From Physcomitrium patens (taxonomy: Eukaryota; Streptophyta; Bryopsida; Funariales; Funariaceae): 64,000 bases of DNA. Below are positions 12,662-23,399 of the stretch, in pieces (the first letter of the stretch is position 1; each line of letters starts with the position of its first letter). A model generated the notes under the pieces. That model saw only the letters and a program-made list of their open reading frames with translations, was not told where the DNA came from and made no database searches. Position numbers and translations under genes: made by a program. The stretch lies in contig NC_037275.1 of assembly GCF_000002425.4 (NCBI RefSeq), positions 10,774,533 to 10,838,532 on the forward strand, given 5' to 3'.

Positions 12662-13217
12662 TATCAGGGACATGAACTCCAAAGAAAGTTAATCTCAATG
12701 CACTCTTGTGTCACTCGAAAATACTTAGAAATCACTCAAAGGAGATAATATATTGAACTAGAATGGCTATTACCAAAGACTAGAAAACATGACGACTCTT
12801 GAAACTAGACTGGAAATGAGAAAGGAGTTGACAAGAGTGAAGAAGGCTTCACTCTTGTCTCTATATATATACTATCTAACTAGAGGCTACGTGGTGACGT
12901 TCTATAGGACCTCCAATATGTGTTGACTTTGTAGGACACTTGCCTTGACTTACAAGGCAAGTTTTTTTACATGTGGGCCACATAGTTAGCTTGGTCTTCA
13001 AGGTAACAACATGTGTGGCACATGGCCAACTTGTTGACCACGTTTTTAATCCAAAAAGTCAATTAAAGACACCTATGAAGTCAAAGTAGCATCTATGAAG
13101 CTTTTAGGAAGCTTTCATATCAAATACTATTGAATTAACTTACTTTTATCTATTTTTACTTACTTCTATTTATTTATATATGTAATTACCAGCTTACATG
13201 AGTATGGTTGTGAAACA
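12662..13217 (-). repeat. M1 5' LTR (F1)
   Basis: 556-bp F1 LTR in minus orientation, aligning throughout with the LTRs at 26696-27250 and 50867-51171. It contains a TATATATATA box near 12862-12871 and a hairpin with 13-bp perfect arms, GACAAGAGTGAAG and CTTCACTCTTGTC, around a 4-base loop. M1 has lost its 3' LTR, so no target duplication can be tested. Confidence 0.9.
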
Positions 13218-13689
13218 ACCACCAAATATTTTATAGCAAAATTGATACTTTAGATAGAAGAAATTGGAGACTTAAGAAGAGTAAGTTTGTCATTGCTATA
13301 AAAAGCCTAGCCACATGGTAATACACTGCATAGCCATAGAATCACACTTTTCTAGATGTTATCAACCAAAGATAAACTATCTAAAAGATTTATTTAATAA
13401 CAATATTATACTCCAAAAAATATTCAAACTCCCTTGTAAGTACTATTAATTTCATCTTTTTATAATAAAGATTGTATAATAGGTAGTCAGGCCTTAAAGC
13501 ATTTTTTAAGAAATTAGAAAGCATTTTTATCACTAAAAAGATCTACTTTTAGTGATGAAAATACTTTCGAATTAATTTTTATTACTTTATAATATTTATA
13601 GATGATTATATTAAAAAGATCTAAATTTATTTTTTTAAAAATAAAATAGATACTTAGTATGTTTGTTGAGTTTACAACCATGATAGAGA
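13218..13689. other. AT-rich stretch without recognisable gene
   Basis: No frame or repeat recognised between the M1 LTR and the copia remnant. Confidence 0.4.
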
Positions 13690-14900
13690 AACAAAATAGA
13701 TATGAAATAAAATCAAAAAGAATAAATAATTATGAAATTTTTATTTCATGAGCTTTCAATTTTTTTTGTAAATCTTATGGAATGATGAGACAATCTATGT
13801 AAGCCTATACATTCCAATAGAATGGAATTGTTAAATAAAAAAATAAAAAATATTAAAAAAGATCAAAAGTATATTATTATTAGAAAAAATCTCTAACTTT
13901 TTATAATTAGAGGCATCAAAGACAATCATTTACACATGCAATCAAACTCTAGCTAGAATAAATGATCTAAACTTATCTCCAAAAGAAGCTTTCATTGGAG
14001 CCAAGCTACAAATAGATCATTTAAGAGTTTTTGGTTATCAATATTTTGTTCATATTAGAGAGCATATAAGAAATAAATTATAATTTAGAGGAATATGAAA
14101 AAACATGATAGACTATGATGATTGTACTAATGCCTATTGTATTTATCTATCCACATTAAAAAAAAGTCACAATCTCCACAAATGTATTGATTGATGAGAT
14201 AAAATTTGATAACTTTGATATAATCAAATTTATTTTAGACTATGTATCAATATAATACTAGATAATAATTCTTTATTATTGATTAGCAATAATTCTCCAA
14301 AGCCAACTTTAAAGCCATTACTTATGCCATTTTTATCAAATATCATACTTATGTTAATAATTGATATTTATTCATTTATGGTACTAGGACAACCATTTGA
14401 AGAACTTCTACAATAATCATTGAGTCATCATTTAATATTAAATTTTGTACTAATATAGACTTCTTCAAATAATTCTTACTAATATCTATTGAGTGACAAA
14501 CTTAAAAAATGGCCCACTCCTAATGTAAGCATCAATCTTTCATCAATTACTCAGTTAATTTTGTCACCAAATAACAATGCACACATATCAGGGTCAATCT
14601 CAATATTGGATGTAACAGAACCAACACAACTTATAGGCTTTGTATAAATGGCACCAATAATAATTCAATTGGAGAAATAATTTTTTTATCTTAATTAATT
14701 CAAAGATTATTTTGTAGTGCTAATGACTCTTCTTTAATTGAAACTAATGATATTTTCAAAAGTTATAAATTATCTTGATTGGATGTATATAATAATGAAA
14801 AAAATTAAATTTATCTATAAGAATGAAATAAGGTTTCTTACATTTCTACCACCAAGTAAGTTTGTAATTTCAAAAAAATAGATATATAAAAAAATTTGAA
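13690..14900 (+). pseudogene. pol: Degenerate Ty1/copia integrase to RT remnant
   Basis: Conceptual reading shows the order of copia landmarks despite many stops. Near 13780-13840 is a short block resembling the copia C-x-x-x-G-I-x-R-x-x-x-x-Y-T-P-Q-x-N-G-I-V region (here S-Y-G-M-M-R-Q-S, then Q-x-N-G-I-V-K). At 13980-14140 come S-P-K-E-A-F-I-G-A-K and H-L-R-V-F-G-Y-Q-Y-F-V-H, then Y-D-D-C-T-N-A-Y. Further right (about 14690-14870) a weak block with W-M-Y and L-P-P-S-K-F may be the start of the RT domain. The protein joins copia cDNA into DNA in intact relatives. Old and non-functional. Confidence 0.7.
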
Positions 14901-14949
14901 TAAAAATAATATTCTAAAAAAATAAAAAGCTTTTTTAATTATTAGAAGT

Positions 14950-16192
14950 TTTAGATAATAAGAGATGGTAGATTATGAGTTCCATCAATGGATCTTAATT
15001 GGTGGATTAATTAAAAATATAGTATTGAGTCATTTAATGAGATAAATACTAAGGTTAGAGAGTCTTTTTGACTATTTACTTACTTATAAGAATTTAGAAG
15101 TATTTATAAGTATAAAAGTCTTATTAGAAGAAAAGTTACAAAAATGGACTCTTGGTAAGTCTTGGAGGCAATTATCTTAGTTGGTTTAGTATTTTTACTC
15201 ATTATTGAGTATTAATGATTAGTAATTGAGACCAATTTCTATATTGGCCTCATATCTACATGTATTACTTACAAAAATCCTATCAATAATTAGTTAATAG
15301 TTAAAAGAAGCATGAAAAAGAACTTCATGTCTTTTAAGTTAAGTATGTAAAAAATAGGATTTTTCATGGATTTAAATTTATTTTATTATTATAAAAATAT
15401 CCAAAATAGAAAAATATAGCTTTTTATAAATATTGGTATTATAGAAATATTATAGGATTTTTTATGAATTTTTAGAGAAAATTTCTAGAGTTTGATAAAA
15501 TTGATTTTTATCACCTTGAGATCCACTATGAAGATATGAAACAAGATTTGAAGATTACACAAGATTTATAAGTTAATTGGATGTTTTTGAGCACCACGGT
15601 GTAGTAAAAAATGCAAAAAAAATAGTTTTACAAGTAGAAAATAGGACGACCAGCAGCTAGTATAGTCTTTATAGGAAGAGAGGTGCACAATCCCATATGG
15701 GTTGCAGCACCTTGGGTATAGGTAGGAAGATAAGACTAAGGCCTCAAGGCCTCTTTAGAAAACCAATATATACTACTTGTGATCCTTGGTGAGGTTCGAA
15801 CTCTTGATTTCTATAGCAAGTTACCCTTGAGGTAAAAATTATTCACTTAACTTTTCTATTATTTACATTCTATCTTTAATCTATCATAACTTACTGATAT
15901 TAATTTGGAATTACATTATTTTTATATCATTAGAAAGATAAAAAAAATTATCTATCTAAAAATATATTTTTTACTTTTTATTTTTATCTTTTATTGAAAG
16001 AAAATCCTATGAATAGATTGTGACTAGTTTTGTAGTATATAATTGCTTGATTGCACTTGTTTTACTTATTTGGTGTTGTCCTTCTTTTATTCTTGTTTAT
16101 TGCTACTTCTACTTCTCACCACCAATTACAAGAAACTCTTAATTGAAGCCATCTTGTAATTTGGAGTGAGGGAAAAATTTACACTCACATAG
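14950..16192. repeat. Left arm of a 1.2-kb inverted repeat
   Basis: The arm aligns, imperfectly, with the reverse complement of 16399-17600 over its whole length. Matching blocks include AATTGAGACCAATTTCTAT with its partner near 17340, and CACCAATTACAAGAAACTC with its partner near 16470. The right part of the arm has a conspicuously higher GC content at 15590-15840. A third partial copy lies at 20575-20860 in the same orientation. The element type is not identified; a copia LTR is possible because copia pol debris lies to the left. Confidence 0.75.
15792..15830 (-). other. tRNA-like A-box/B-box pair (possible SINE head)
   Basis: On the minus strand AGTTCGAACCTC resembles the polymerase III B box (GGTTCGANNCC). 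About 25 bases upstream is AGGGTAACTTGCTA, which loosely resembles an A box. This is the layout of tRNA-derived plant SINEs, but the sequence lies inside a larger repeat arm and does not fold as a full tRNA by eye. Low confidence. Confidence 0.25.
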
Positions 16193-16398
16193 ATTATAAA
16201 AAAAATTTATAATTGTAACTAAATAGGTAAAAATTATGATAATGTTTTGTATTTCTTCTCAAAACAAATAGAAGATATGTTATATGGACATAAATTTTTT
16301 TTTCTTGTATAAAGAGTTAAAAAAAAAATTATATTATTTAGTCTCAAGATTTTGAAGTACCAAAAAATGTCTACACTTGACACACATGCAACTTAATA
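16193..16398. other. Spacer of the large inverted repeat
   Basis: About 206 bp of AT-rich sequence between the two arms, with homopolymer A and T runs. No gene. Confidence 0.6.
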
Positions 16399-17600
16399 TA
16401 TGTGTGGATGAATATCACTCTTCAATCTAAATTATAAGATGATCTCAATTAAGAACTATTTATAATTGGTGGTAAGAATTGAAGGGAGCAAATAACAAGA
16501 ATAAAAGAAGAACAAATACAAAACAAGTGAAATAAATGAAATGAAGTAATTATACATTTCAAAACTTAATCACAGTTTGTTTATTAAATTTTTATCTAGT
16601 AAAAAATATATTTTTTATTTTTTTTTATTTATTATTTTAATGATATAAAAAATATATAAATCAAAATTATTATAAATAAATTATGAAGATTTAAAGCTAG
16701 CAAGTAAATAAATTAAAAATTAAATAAAAATATTTTACCTCAATAGTAACTTACTAATGGATCAAAGGCTTGAGCCTCACCAAGGTTCATACATAGTGCA
16801 TTTAGATTTCTAAAAGAGGTCACAAGACCTTAGTCTTATCCACTCAACTACATTCAAGGTACTACTATTGATATGAGACTTGTGAAACACCCTTCTTATA
16901 AGGACTAGATTAACTATTGATCCTTCTATTTTTTATTAGTAAAAATAATATCTTTATATTTTTGACTTCATCATAGCATTTAAAAACATCCAATAAGTCT
17001 AAGAACCATGTATAGTCTTCACATCTTACTCCTTGGTAAAAATTTAATTTTATCCAAGTCTTGAAATTTTTTCTAAAAAATTCTAATAAAATTTTAAAAT
17101 AAAATTTAAATAAATTCTAAAAATTCTTTTATTATTTTTATAATACTAATATCAAAACCATATTTTCTTACCTTGGTGATTTTTTATAGTAAAAAGATAA
17201 ATTTAATCAACAAAAAATTCTATTTTTAATATAAATAACTAAAAAGATATGAAGTTCTTTTTCATGCTTCTTTTAATTACCAATGAATATTTATAGATTT
17301 TTTAATAATAAATAAATGTAGATAGAAGGCCAATATAGAAATTGGTTTGAATATCTAATCTTTAATATTAAATAATAACTAAAACTACTAAATCAATAAG
17401 GATTTATTATGATTCTATTTTTATTTATCTTTCTCTAAGAAGATTCTTGTATCTTATAAATATTTATAAATTCTAATAAATACTCAAATCATCAAAAAGA
17501 CTTCTTTATTTTAATATTTTTCTATATAAATAACTAAAATCTATATTTTTAATAATTCTACCAATCAAAAGCTATAGATAGAATTTATATATAGTAACTA
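16399..17600. repeat. Right arm of the 1.2-kb inverted repeat
   Basis: Reverse complement of the left arm with scattered, mostly transition-like differences. It is the more AT-rich of the two arms. Together with the spacer the structure spans about 2.65 kb. Confidence 0.75.
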
Positions 17601-18128
17601 TATTGGAACTATTTGTGGGAATAGAAAAAACCTAATTTTTGCTTTTGATATAATCTATATTAAAATAAAAATAAAAATAAAATAAATTATCAAAATAAAT
17701 AATACTATCTATTAAAAAAATAAAAATAAAAAGAAAAATAATTAAACTTTGACTTGAGAAAAAAAATTTAAAAACAACTACATGTGTTTGACTTAGTATA
17801 TCTCCACATATAGGAATTTTTTATTTATCCAATAGCTTAATATAGATAGTATTTATAATTCTATTAAGATTTGAATTAGAAGTTATATGATCATAAATCC
17901 ATAATAACTTAATCTAATTCTATTAGTTACAAAAGATACAACCATGATTCAAAAAAAAAAAAAAAAAAAAAAAAGAAAAAAAAAACTTAACAATGCTCAA
18001 TGCTTTTGGCTTACGTCTAATTTTATAATATTCTAAGGATATAATTTATTTATAGATTTGACTTAGGATTACTATAAAAATGCAATCACTTAGATTCAAA
18101 ATGTCTTACTTTAAGAAATTTTATTATT
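17601..18128. other. AT-rich stretch with poly-A run
   Basis: No gene recognised. A 24-base A run begins at 17951, followed by one G and nine more A. Confidence 0.5.
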
Positions 18129-19163
18129 ATATGGTACCACGACTATAGAGTAAAAAATATAAATATGAATATTATTATAGAAGATCCTAATAGAAAGATA
18201 TAATAGAAAAATAATGATAAATTATAGAAAGGTAGTAAAAAATTTAGTCTTAATATTGAATTTTATAGAAGAGATTTTTATTTACTTTGTAAAAGCATAA
18301 ATGAGCCAAATAAAAGTAAATAAAATAATAAATTGATATATGCATATATAAGAAGAAGTTAGAATTTGATTTTAGTAAAAATTACTTCAAAAAAATAAGA
18401 ATTGATACTTAGAGAGGACTGGTTGTTAATTAAGATTGAAATTAGATTCTAAGGCACAAAATCAAGTACATGTGCTATTTCCAAGGTTATTTTGTAAATC
18501 AAAGAATGGAATTTAAAAAAAAACTATGAAAAATATTTTTGAGTGTTAATTTTATATTATTTAGATTAATATTGGAACTTTGAGGAATTTTCAAAGTTTA
18601 TAATATATTTGGTGAGATTGGATTTTTGAGAAAAAAAAATAAATTCAAAAATTTTAAGATTTTGTGAGTTTGTAGCTTGTTTATTGGTGAAAATTATGAA
18701 TTTTGTTATTATGTTTATTGTATATGTGGAAAAAATTTAAGATTAATCAAAAAATTAAATTAAAATATATAAGGATTTTTGTAGATTATGGTTTCAAAAA
18801 TTTGATTTTAAAGGACAATGAGGATTTCTAAGATAATTGTCGGATTGAAAAATATCTTAAAAATCATAAACATATCCTAAACTTTGAAATATAATTTTTT
18901 CTAAAGGCTAGCTTGATTTTTAATAATTAAAAAAAAATTATAAAAAATTGAACAATAAAATTAAGAAATTATGGCTTAGAAATATCAACATCAAGATTTT
19001 TTCATCTATAATAGGATTTATTAAGAGTTTTTTTAAGATTTAGGATTTAATTAAGAATTGATAAAGATTAATTTAGGATCTTAATTTATTTAAGATATGG
19101 TTAGAATTTAGGGTTTGTTTAGGACTTAATTAGAATTTAGGATTTTTTTTGGTTTTGTTTAGG
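18129..19163 (+). repeat. Diverged F2-like LTR, cut by an F1 LTR
   Basis: Starts near ACCACGACTATAGAG, matching the terminal ACACGACTATATGG of the F2 LTR in reverse complement. It stays collinear with 4790-6158, for example over TTTTATTTACTTTGTAAAAGC. It stops at 19163, where the P0 LTR begins, so the F1 element inserted into it or recombination removed the rest. Confidence 0.55.
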
Positions 19164-19702
19164 TGTCACAAAGATAAGTATTAATTCCAATAATTACCTA
19201 TATGATCAGCTAGAAGTAAATAAATATAGACTAATTTCATAATATCTTCTAAAAAAGCTTTTTAGAAGCTATATAAATAAAATTTTGACTTTATATGTAT
19301 TTTTAGTTGATTGGTAGGTTAGAAACTTGGTCAATAAATTAATTACGTGTCACATATTTTAATAGCTTATAGAATAAGTTAACTATATGGCACACATATA
19401 GATAACTTGCCTTATAAGTTAAAACATATATCTAGCAAAGTTAGCATGTGTTGGAAGTCTTATAGAATATCACTATATAGCTCTTATTTAAAGAATATAT
19501 ATAGAAGCAAGAATAAAACTTTTTTCAGTCTTGTCAATACCTTTCTAATTTTTAGTCTTATTTTAAGATTTTTTAATTTTATTTTTTTAGCAATAGCCAT
19601 TCTAATTCAATGTATTATTATCTTTTGAGTAATGTTTTAGTTTTTTTGAGTGATACAAAAGTATATTAAAGATTTTGTTTTTTAAGATTCATATCCTTGA
19701 TA
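19164..19702 (+). repeat. P0 5' LTR (F1)
   Basis: Runs from TGTCACAAAG to CCTTGATA, about 539 bp, aligning throughout with other F1 LTRs but heavily AT-shifted. The next bases, GTTTGACAGGAATAC, correspond to the primer site of other copies with two substitutions. Confidence 0.85.
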
Positions 19703-19959
19703 GTTTGACAGGAATACTAATTTATTATTCTTATCTTGTTTTAGAAGTGAATAGGATTATCTCACTTTTATTTTTGTATTTTGAAGGTTGTAGACTACCT
19801 ATCTATAAATAAGTAATTTGTTTTTTTAATACTATTTTTTTTTCTTAAAAAGAGAAGATTATCTTTTTTTGTAGAAATTTTTATTTGATATTAGATGTTA
19901 TAAATTACTCTCCTGTAATTTAACTTTTTGAATATATTTGAATTATCTATAGAAGAAAA

Positions 19960-20530
19960 GATTATGGATGCTATTATTAATAGAAGTAAAAATAGATTTA
20001 TAACTATTAAAAATCTTTAGAAGCTTATCAACAATCTAAAAGTAGAAATTTTACATATTTCCAACGTAAATCATAGAAATATTATTCTTACACATATAGA
20101 AGAAGTCCATAGTCTATGCCAAGAAATGCAATTGAAGAAAACAAGTGGATCAATCTTTCAACCAAATTTGATAATCTTACTTCTACTAACATAAGAGAGG
20201 CAAGGTCTAGTATGTTTAAGAAGTTTTATGGAACATGATCAAAATTTTAAGGATTTCTACAACAACTTAACTTCTATTTGAAATTGTATTATTTCCAATA
20301 CCTCAATGGATTTATTCAAGTTAAATTTATAGGTGTAATTCTATTAAAAAAATATTTTTTTTTAGTTTGCAACTTTCATGAAAAAAGATTCATGACTACA
20401 TTATGATTTGAATTCATTTTTGGAAGTATTTACAGCTATATTTGAAAGAATTGATCAAAAAAGGATAGCAAAGATCAAGTTTAAGTCATCAAATTGACTC
20501 ACTAGTTGTTTTAGGATAAAAAGATCCATT
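19960..20530 (+). pseudogene. gag: P0 F1 gag remnant (type B N-terminus)
   Basis: Conceptual translation gives M-D-A-I-I-N-R-S-K-N-R-F followed by I-E-E-V-H-S-L-C-Q-E, the type B Gag N-terminus. The capsid-like core follows at about 20190-20480, recognisable from F-Y-G-T-x-S-K-F and V-K-F-I-G and full of stops. The remnant is cut at about 20570 by another repeat; pol and the 3' LTR are absent. Confidence 0.65.
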
Positions 20531-20574
20531 TGGAGTCCTTAAAAATACAATATATAGTGAGTATTGTAGAAATC

Positions 20575-20860
20575 CTTAGACAAATAGAAAATAAAAATGC
20601 TAATTGTAGAAATGGAGTCTTAGTAAGTCTTAAAAGTAATTATTTTAGTTGATTTAATATTTTTACTTATTATTGAATATTAAGAATTATTTATCAAGAT
20701 TAATATTTAAATTATCTTTCTATTTATATCTATTACTTATAAAAAACTATAAATATTAGTAAGTAGTTAGAAGAAGCATAAATGTTTGTCTTTTTAGTTT
20801 TACTTTTTTAATTTAATATTTTTTCTAATTTTTATTTATTAATATTATTTTCTATTTTAT
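20575..20860 (+). repeat. Partial copy of the 15-17 kb inverted-repeat family
   Basis: Aligns with about 15090-15360: ATGGAGTCTTAGTAAGTCTT here corresponds to ATGGACTCTTGGTAAGTCTT there, followed by the matching GTATTTTTACTCATTATTGA block. Shorter and more AT-rich than the arm. Confidence 0.6.
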
Positions 20861-21138
20861 ATGCATAATAAATTTTATATTTTGAAGTAATTTTAATATA
20901 TTTATTTATTTATTCATTAATTTATATTTTTAAAATATTATTATTTTTAACTTTAAGTAATATTTAAATAGTTTAATATTAGTATTACCATTAGTTGGTG
21001 GTTTTCTTTAGGTTAGTTGTCACTTCCAAAGCATAAGAGATAGAACTCGTTTTCAAGGTTTTATCACTCTCCTCTTCATAATCTTCTACTTAAGAGCCTT
21101 TTTCTAGTGGGAGGAGGATTTAATTACTCCTTCTATCC

Positions 21139-21172
<34 letters not shown>

Positions 21173-21964
21173 TTTTGTTTTTTTATCTTTGTGAATTTAT
21201 AGTTGAGGGCTTTTTTCTAATGGTAGAAAGATTTAATCACTCCTTCCATCTCTTATATCTTTTCTATTCATAAAAAATAGTGTAAAAAGATCTTAACAAA
21301 AATTTTAAGAGAATTCTTCACCAACAAAAGAAGAAGGAGAAATTCAAGAAGAAGAAATATGTAGAAAATTTAAATAGAAGGAATTTGGAAAAATAAAGAA
21401 AAAAAAGAAAAAGACCAATAAGTTCAAATTATAATCCAAAGTGAGTATCTTTTCAAAAAAATCTATTGAATTTTTAATTTATTTTGCTAACAGATTGTGG
21501 TTTGAGCAGAACAAGTATAAGAATAAAGAAAGAGAGCATTAATAGCTTGCAAACAAGTAAGTCTCTAATTTTTTTCTATTAATTTCTTCTTTGAAATTTT
21601 AATAAACTAATTTAATGCAAGGAGTATAAGTTAGGAGTTGGAGGATAGAATCTAGGAAGAAGATGCAAGAAAGGTAAGTCTCCATCTTTCTTATAGATGT
21701 ATATGGAAGTAGGTAGAAATAATATTTAATCCTTTATTCTTAAATCTTAAATCTTTTTTTGAAATATTTAGTTTTAAATTGATTAAGAAAAAGTCATGCA
21801 TTTTGGAAGTTCATTTACAAGTATCAAGTTGGCTAGAGATGCAATTTGATGAATTTTTCTTCTATGTGGTATCAATTATTTACAAAGAATTATTTTTGTA
21901 CAATAACCAGTAAGTAATTTTTTAACTATCTTATTATCAAAAGACAAAAGAAATGGAGAATTTT
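20861..21964. other. AT-rich stretch with a tandem duplication around a (TA)n tract
   Basis: At about 21085-21143 and 21203-21263 the same block occurs twice (AGGATTTAATTACTCCTTCT versus AAGATTTAATCACTCCTTCC). The copies are separated by a TA run at about 21144-21170 followed by a T run. No gene is seen in the rest. Confidence 0.6.
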
Positions 21965-22467
21965 CATGAACATATATATTTATTTTAATATTTATCTATA
22001 TGATTAAATAGAAGTAGATAAAAGTATATTTATTTCAGAGTATTTTTTAAAAAATCTTCTTAGAAGCTTTATAGATGCTGCTTTAATTGTACATGTATTT
22101 TTAGTTAATTAATAGATTTGAAACTTAATCAATAAGTTAATCATGTATTGATAGCTTGTGAAATAAGATAACTATGTGCTGTATATATAAAAAACTTTCC
22201 TTGCAAGTTAAAATATATGTCTTTCAAAGTCAACATATTTTAGAGGTCCTAATTAAGAATATATATGGAGGCAAGAATAAAGCCTTTTTCATTCTAGATA
22301 ATGTCTTTTTAGTCCTTAGTCTTGTCTTAAGACTTTCTAAGTCCTTTTATCTTTGACAATAGCCATTCGAATTTAATATCATATCATCATTAAATGACTT
22401 TCTAATTCTTTTGAGTGATATAAGATTGTATTAAGGATTTCTTTCTTCAAGATTCATTTCCTTAACA
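21965..22467 (+). repeat. P1 5' LTR (F1)
   Basis: AT-shifted F1 LTR ending CCTTAACA at 22467. The left end is approximate because the terminal TG has decayed. Two bases further the primer-site sequence TTGACAAGAGTG (22470-22481) is intact. Confidence 0.8.
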
Positions 22468-22589
22468 TTTTGACAAGAGTGCTAATTTATTATTTTTGTC
22501 TTGTTTTAGAAGTGAGTAGATTATTTCACTTCTATTGTTGTATTTTGAAGGTTGTAAATTACAACCAAATCCAAAAAGTTTTATTTCTA

Positions 22590-23395
22590 TAAATAAAATA
22601 GAGACAAGGATTAGTATGCCTGATAAGTTTGATGGAATGAAATCAAAATTTTGAGGATTTTTCCAATAAATCAAGTTCTATCTAAGATTGCATCTCTTCC
22701 AATATCTTGATACATTTACTCAAGTTGGATTGAAAGGCACACTTCTATCTTAAAGTACTCTCTTATAATTTGTACTATTAATGAAAAAAGATTCATAATT
22801 CTTTTTTATAATTTGAATTAATTTTTAAAAGTATTTACGACTACATTCAAAGATAATGATAAAAAAAAAAGTAGCAAAAACCACGTTCTTATTTTTACAA
22901 CAAAGATCACAATCAACTATCATATATGTTGTTGGATTCTAAAATCTTGCTTGCAACTTGGATTAGAATGATAAAGTCTCCATCAATAAATTTTGATATA
23001 AATTGAAGGACAACGCCAAAGATTTGTTATTAATAATATCAAACCAATTTTTTTTTGGAATAATTTATTGATCAAGCCATTGCATGCAAAAATTGATTAT
23101 TTGATCTTTATTAGGTATTGCATATTATTATTAAAGAAGAAAAGGCCAAGTAATGATGATAGCCTTTGAGTTTTCAAAAAATTATTTATTGAGGTTGAAA
23201 TCAATAAAAATTGATATAATATGTTTTAAATCTCTCATCAAGCAAGAAAAGACTCAATATCATGAAAAGAATTTGTACTTATATTATGGAGAAGCTAAGC
23301 ACACTACTCAACATTATATAAAAAAGCAATGCAATCAAAAAATGAAGAGCACAATTTTCAAAGAAGATAATGTTTTGTAAAATAATTTTTTTCAA
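22590..23395 (+). pseudogene. gag: P1 F1 gag remnant
   Basis: Remnant Gag with core residues M-P-D-K-F-D-G-M-K-S-K-F near 22620 and a C-terminal piece at 23153-23380. The zinc knuckle cysteines have become tyrosines (L-Y-L-Y-Y-G-E-A-K-H-T-T-Q-H-Y), each TGT-to-TAT, so the knuckle is lost purely by G-to-A change. Multiple stops. Part of the core appears deleted or too diverged to read. Confidence 0.75.
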
Positions 23396-23399
23396 CTAC

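Noticed and set aside
15792..15830. A functional tRNA gene
   Set aside because: Only box-like words are present; no cloverleaf with acceptor stem can be drawn. Kept as a weak SINE-like note.
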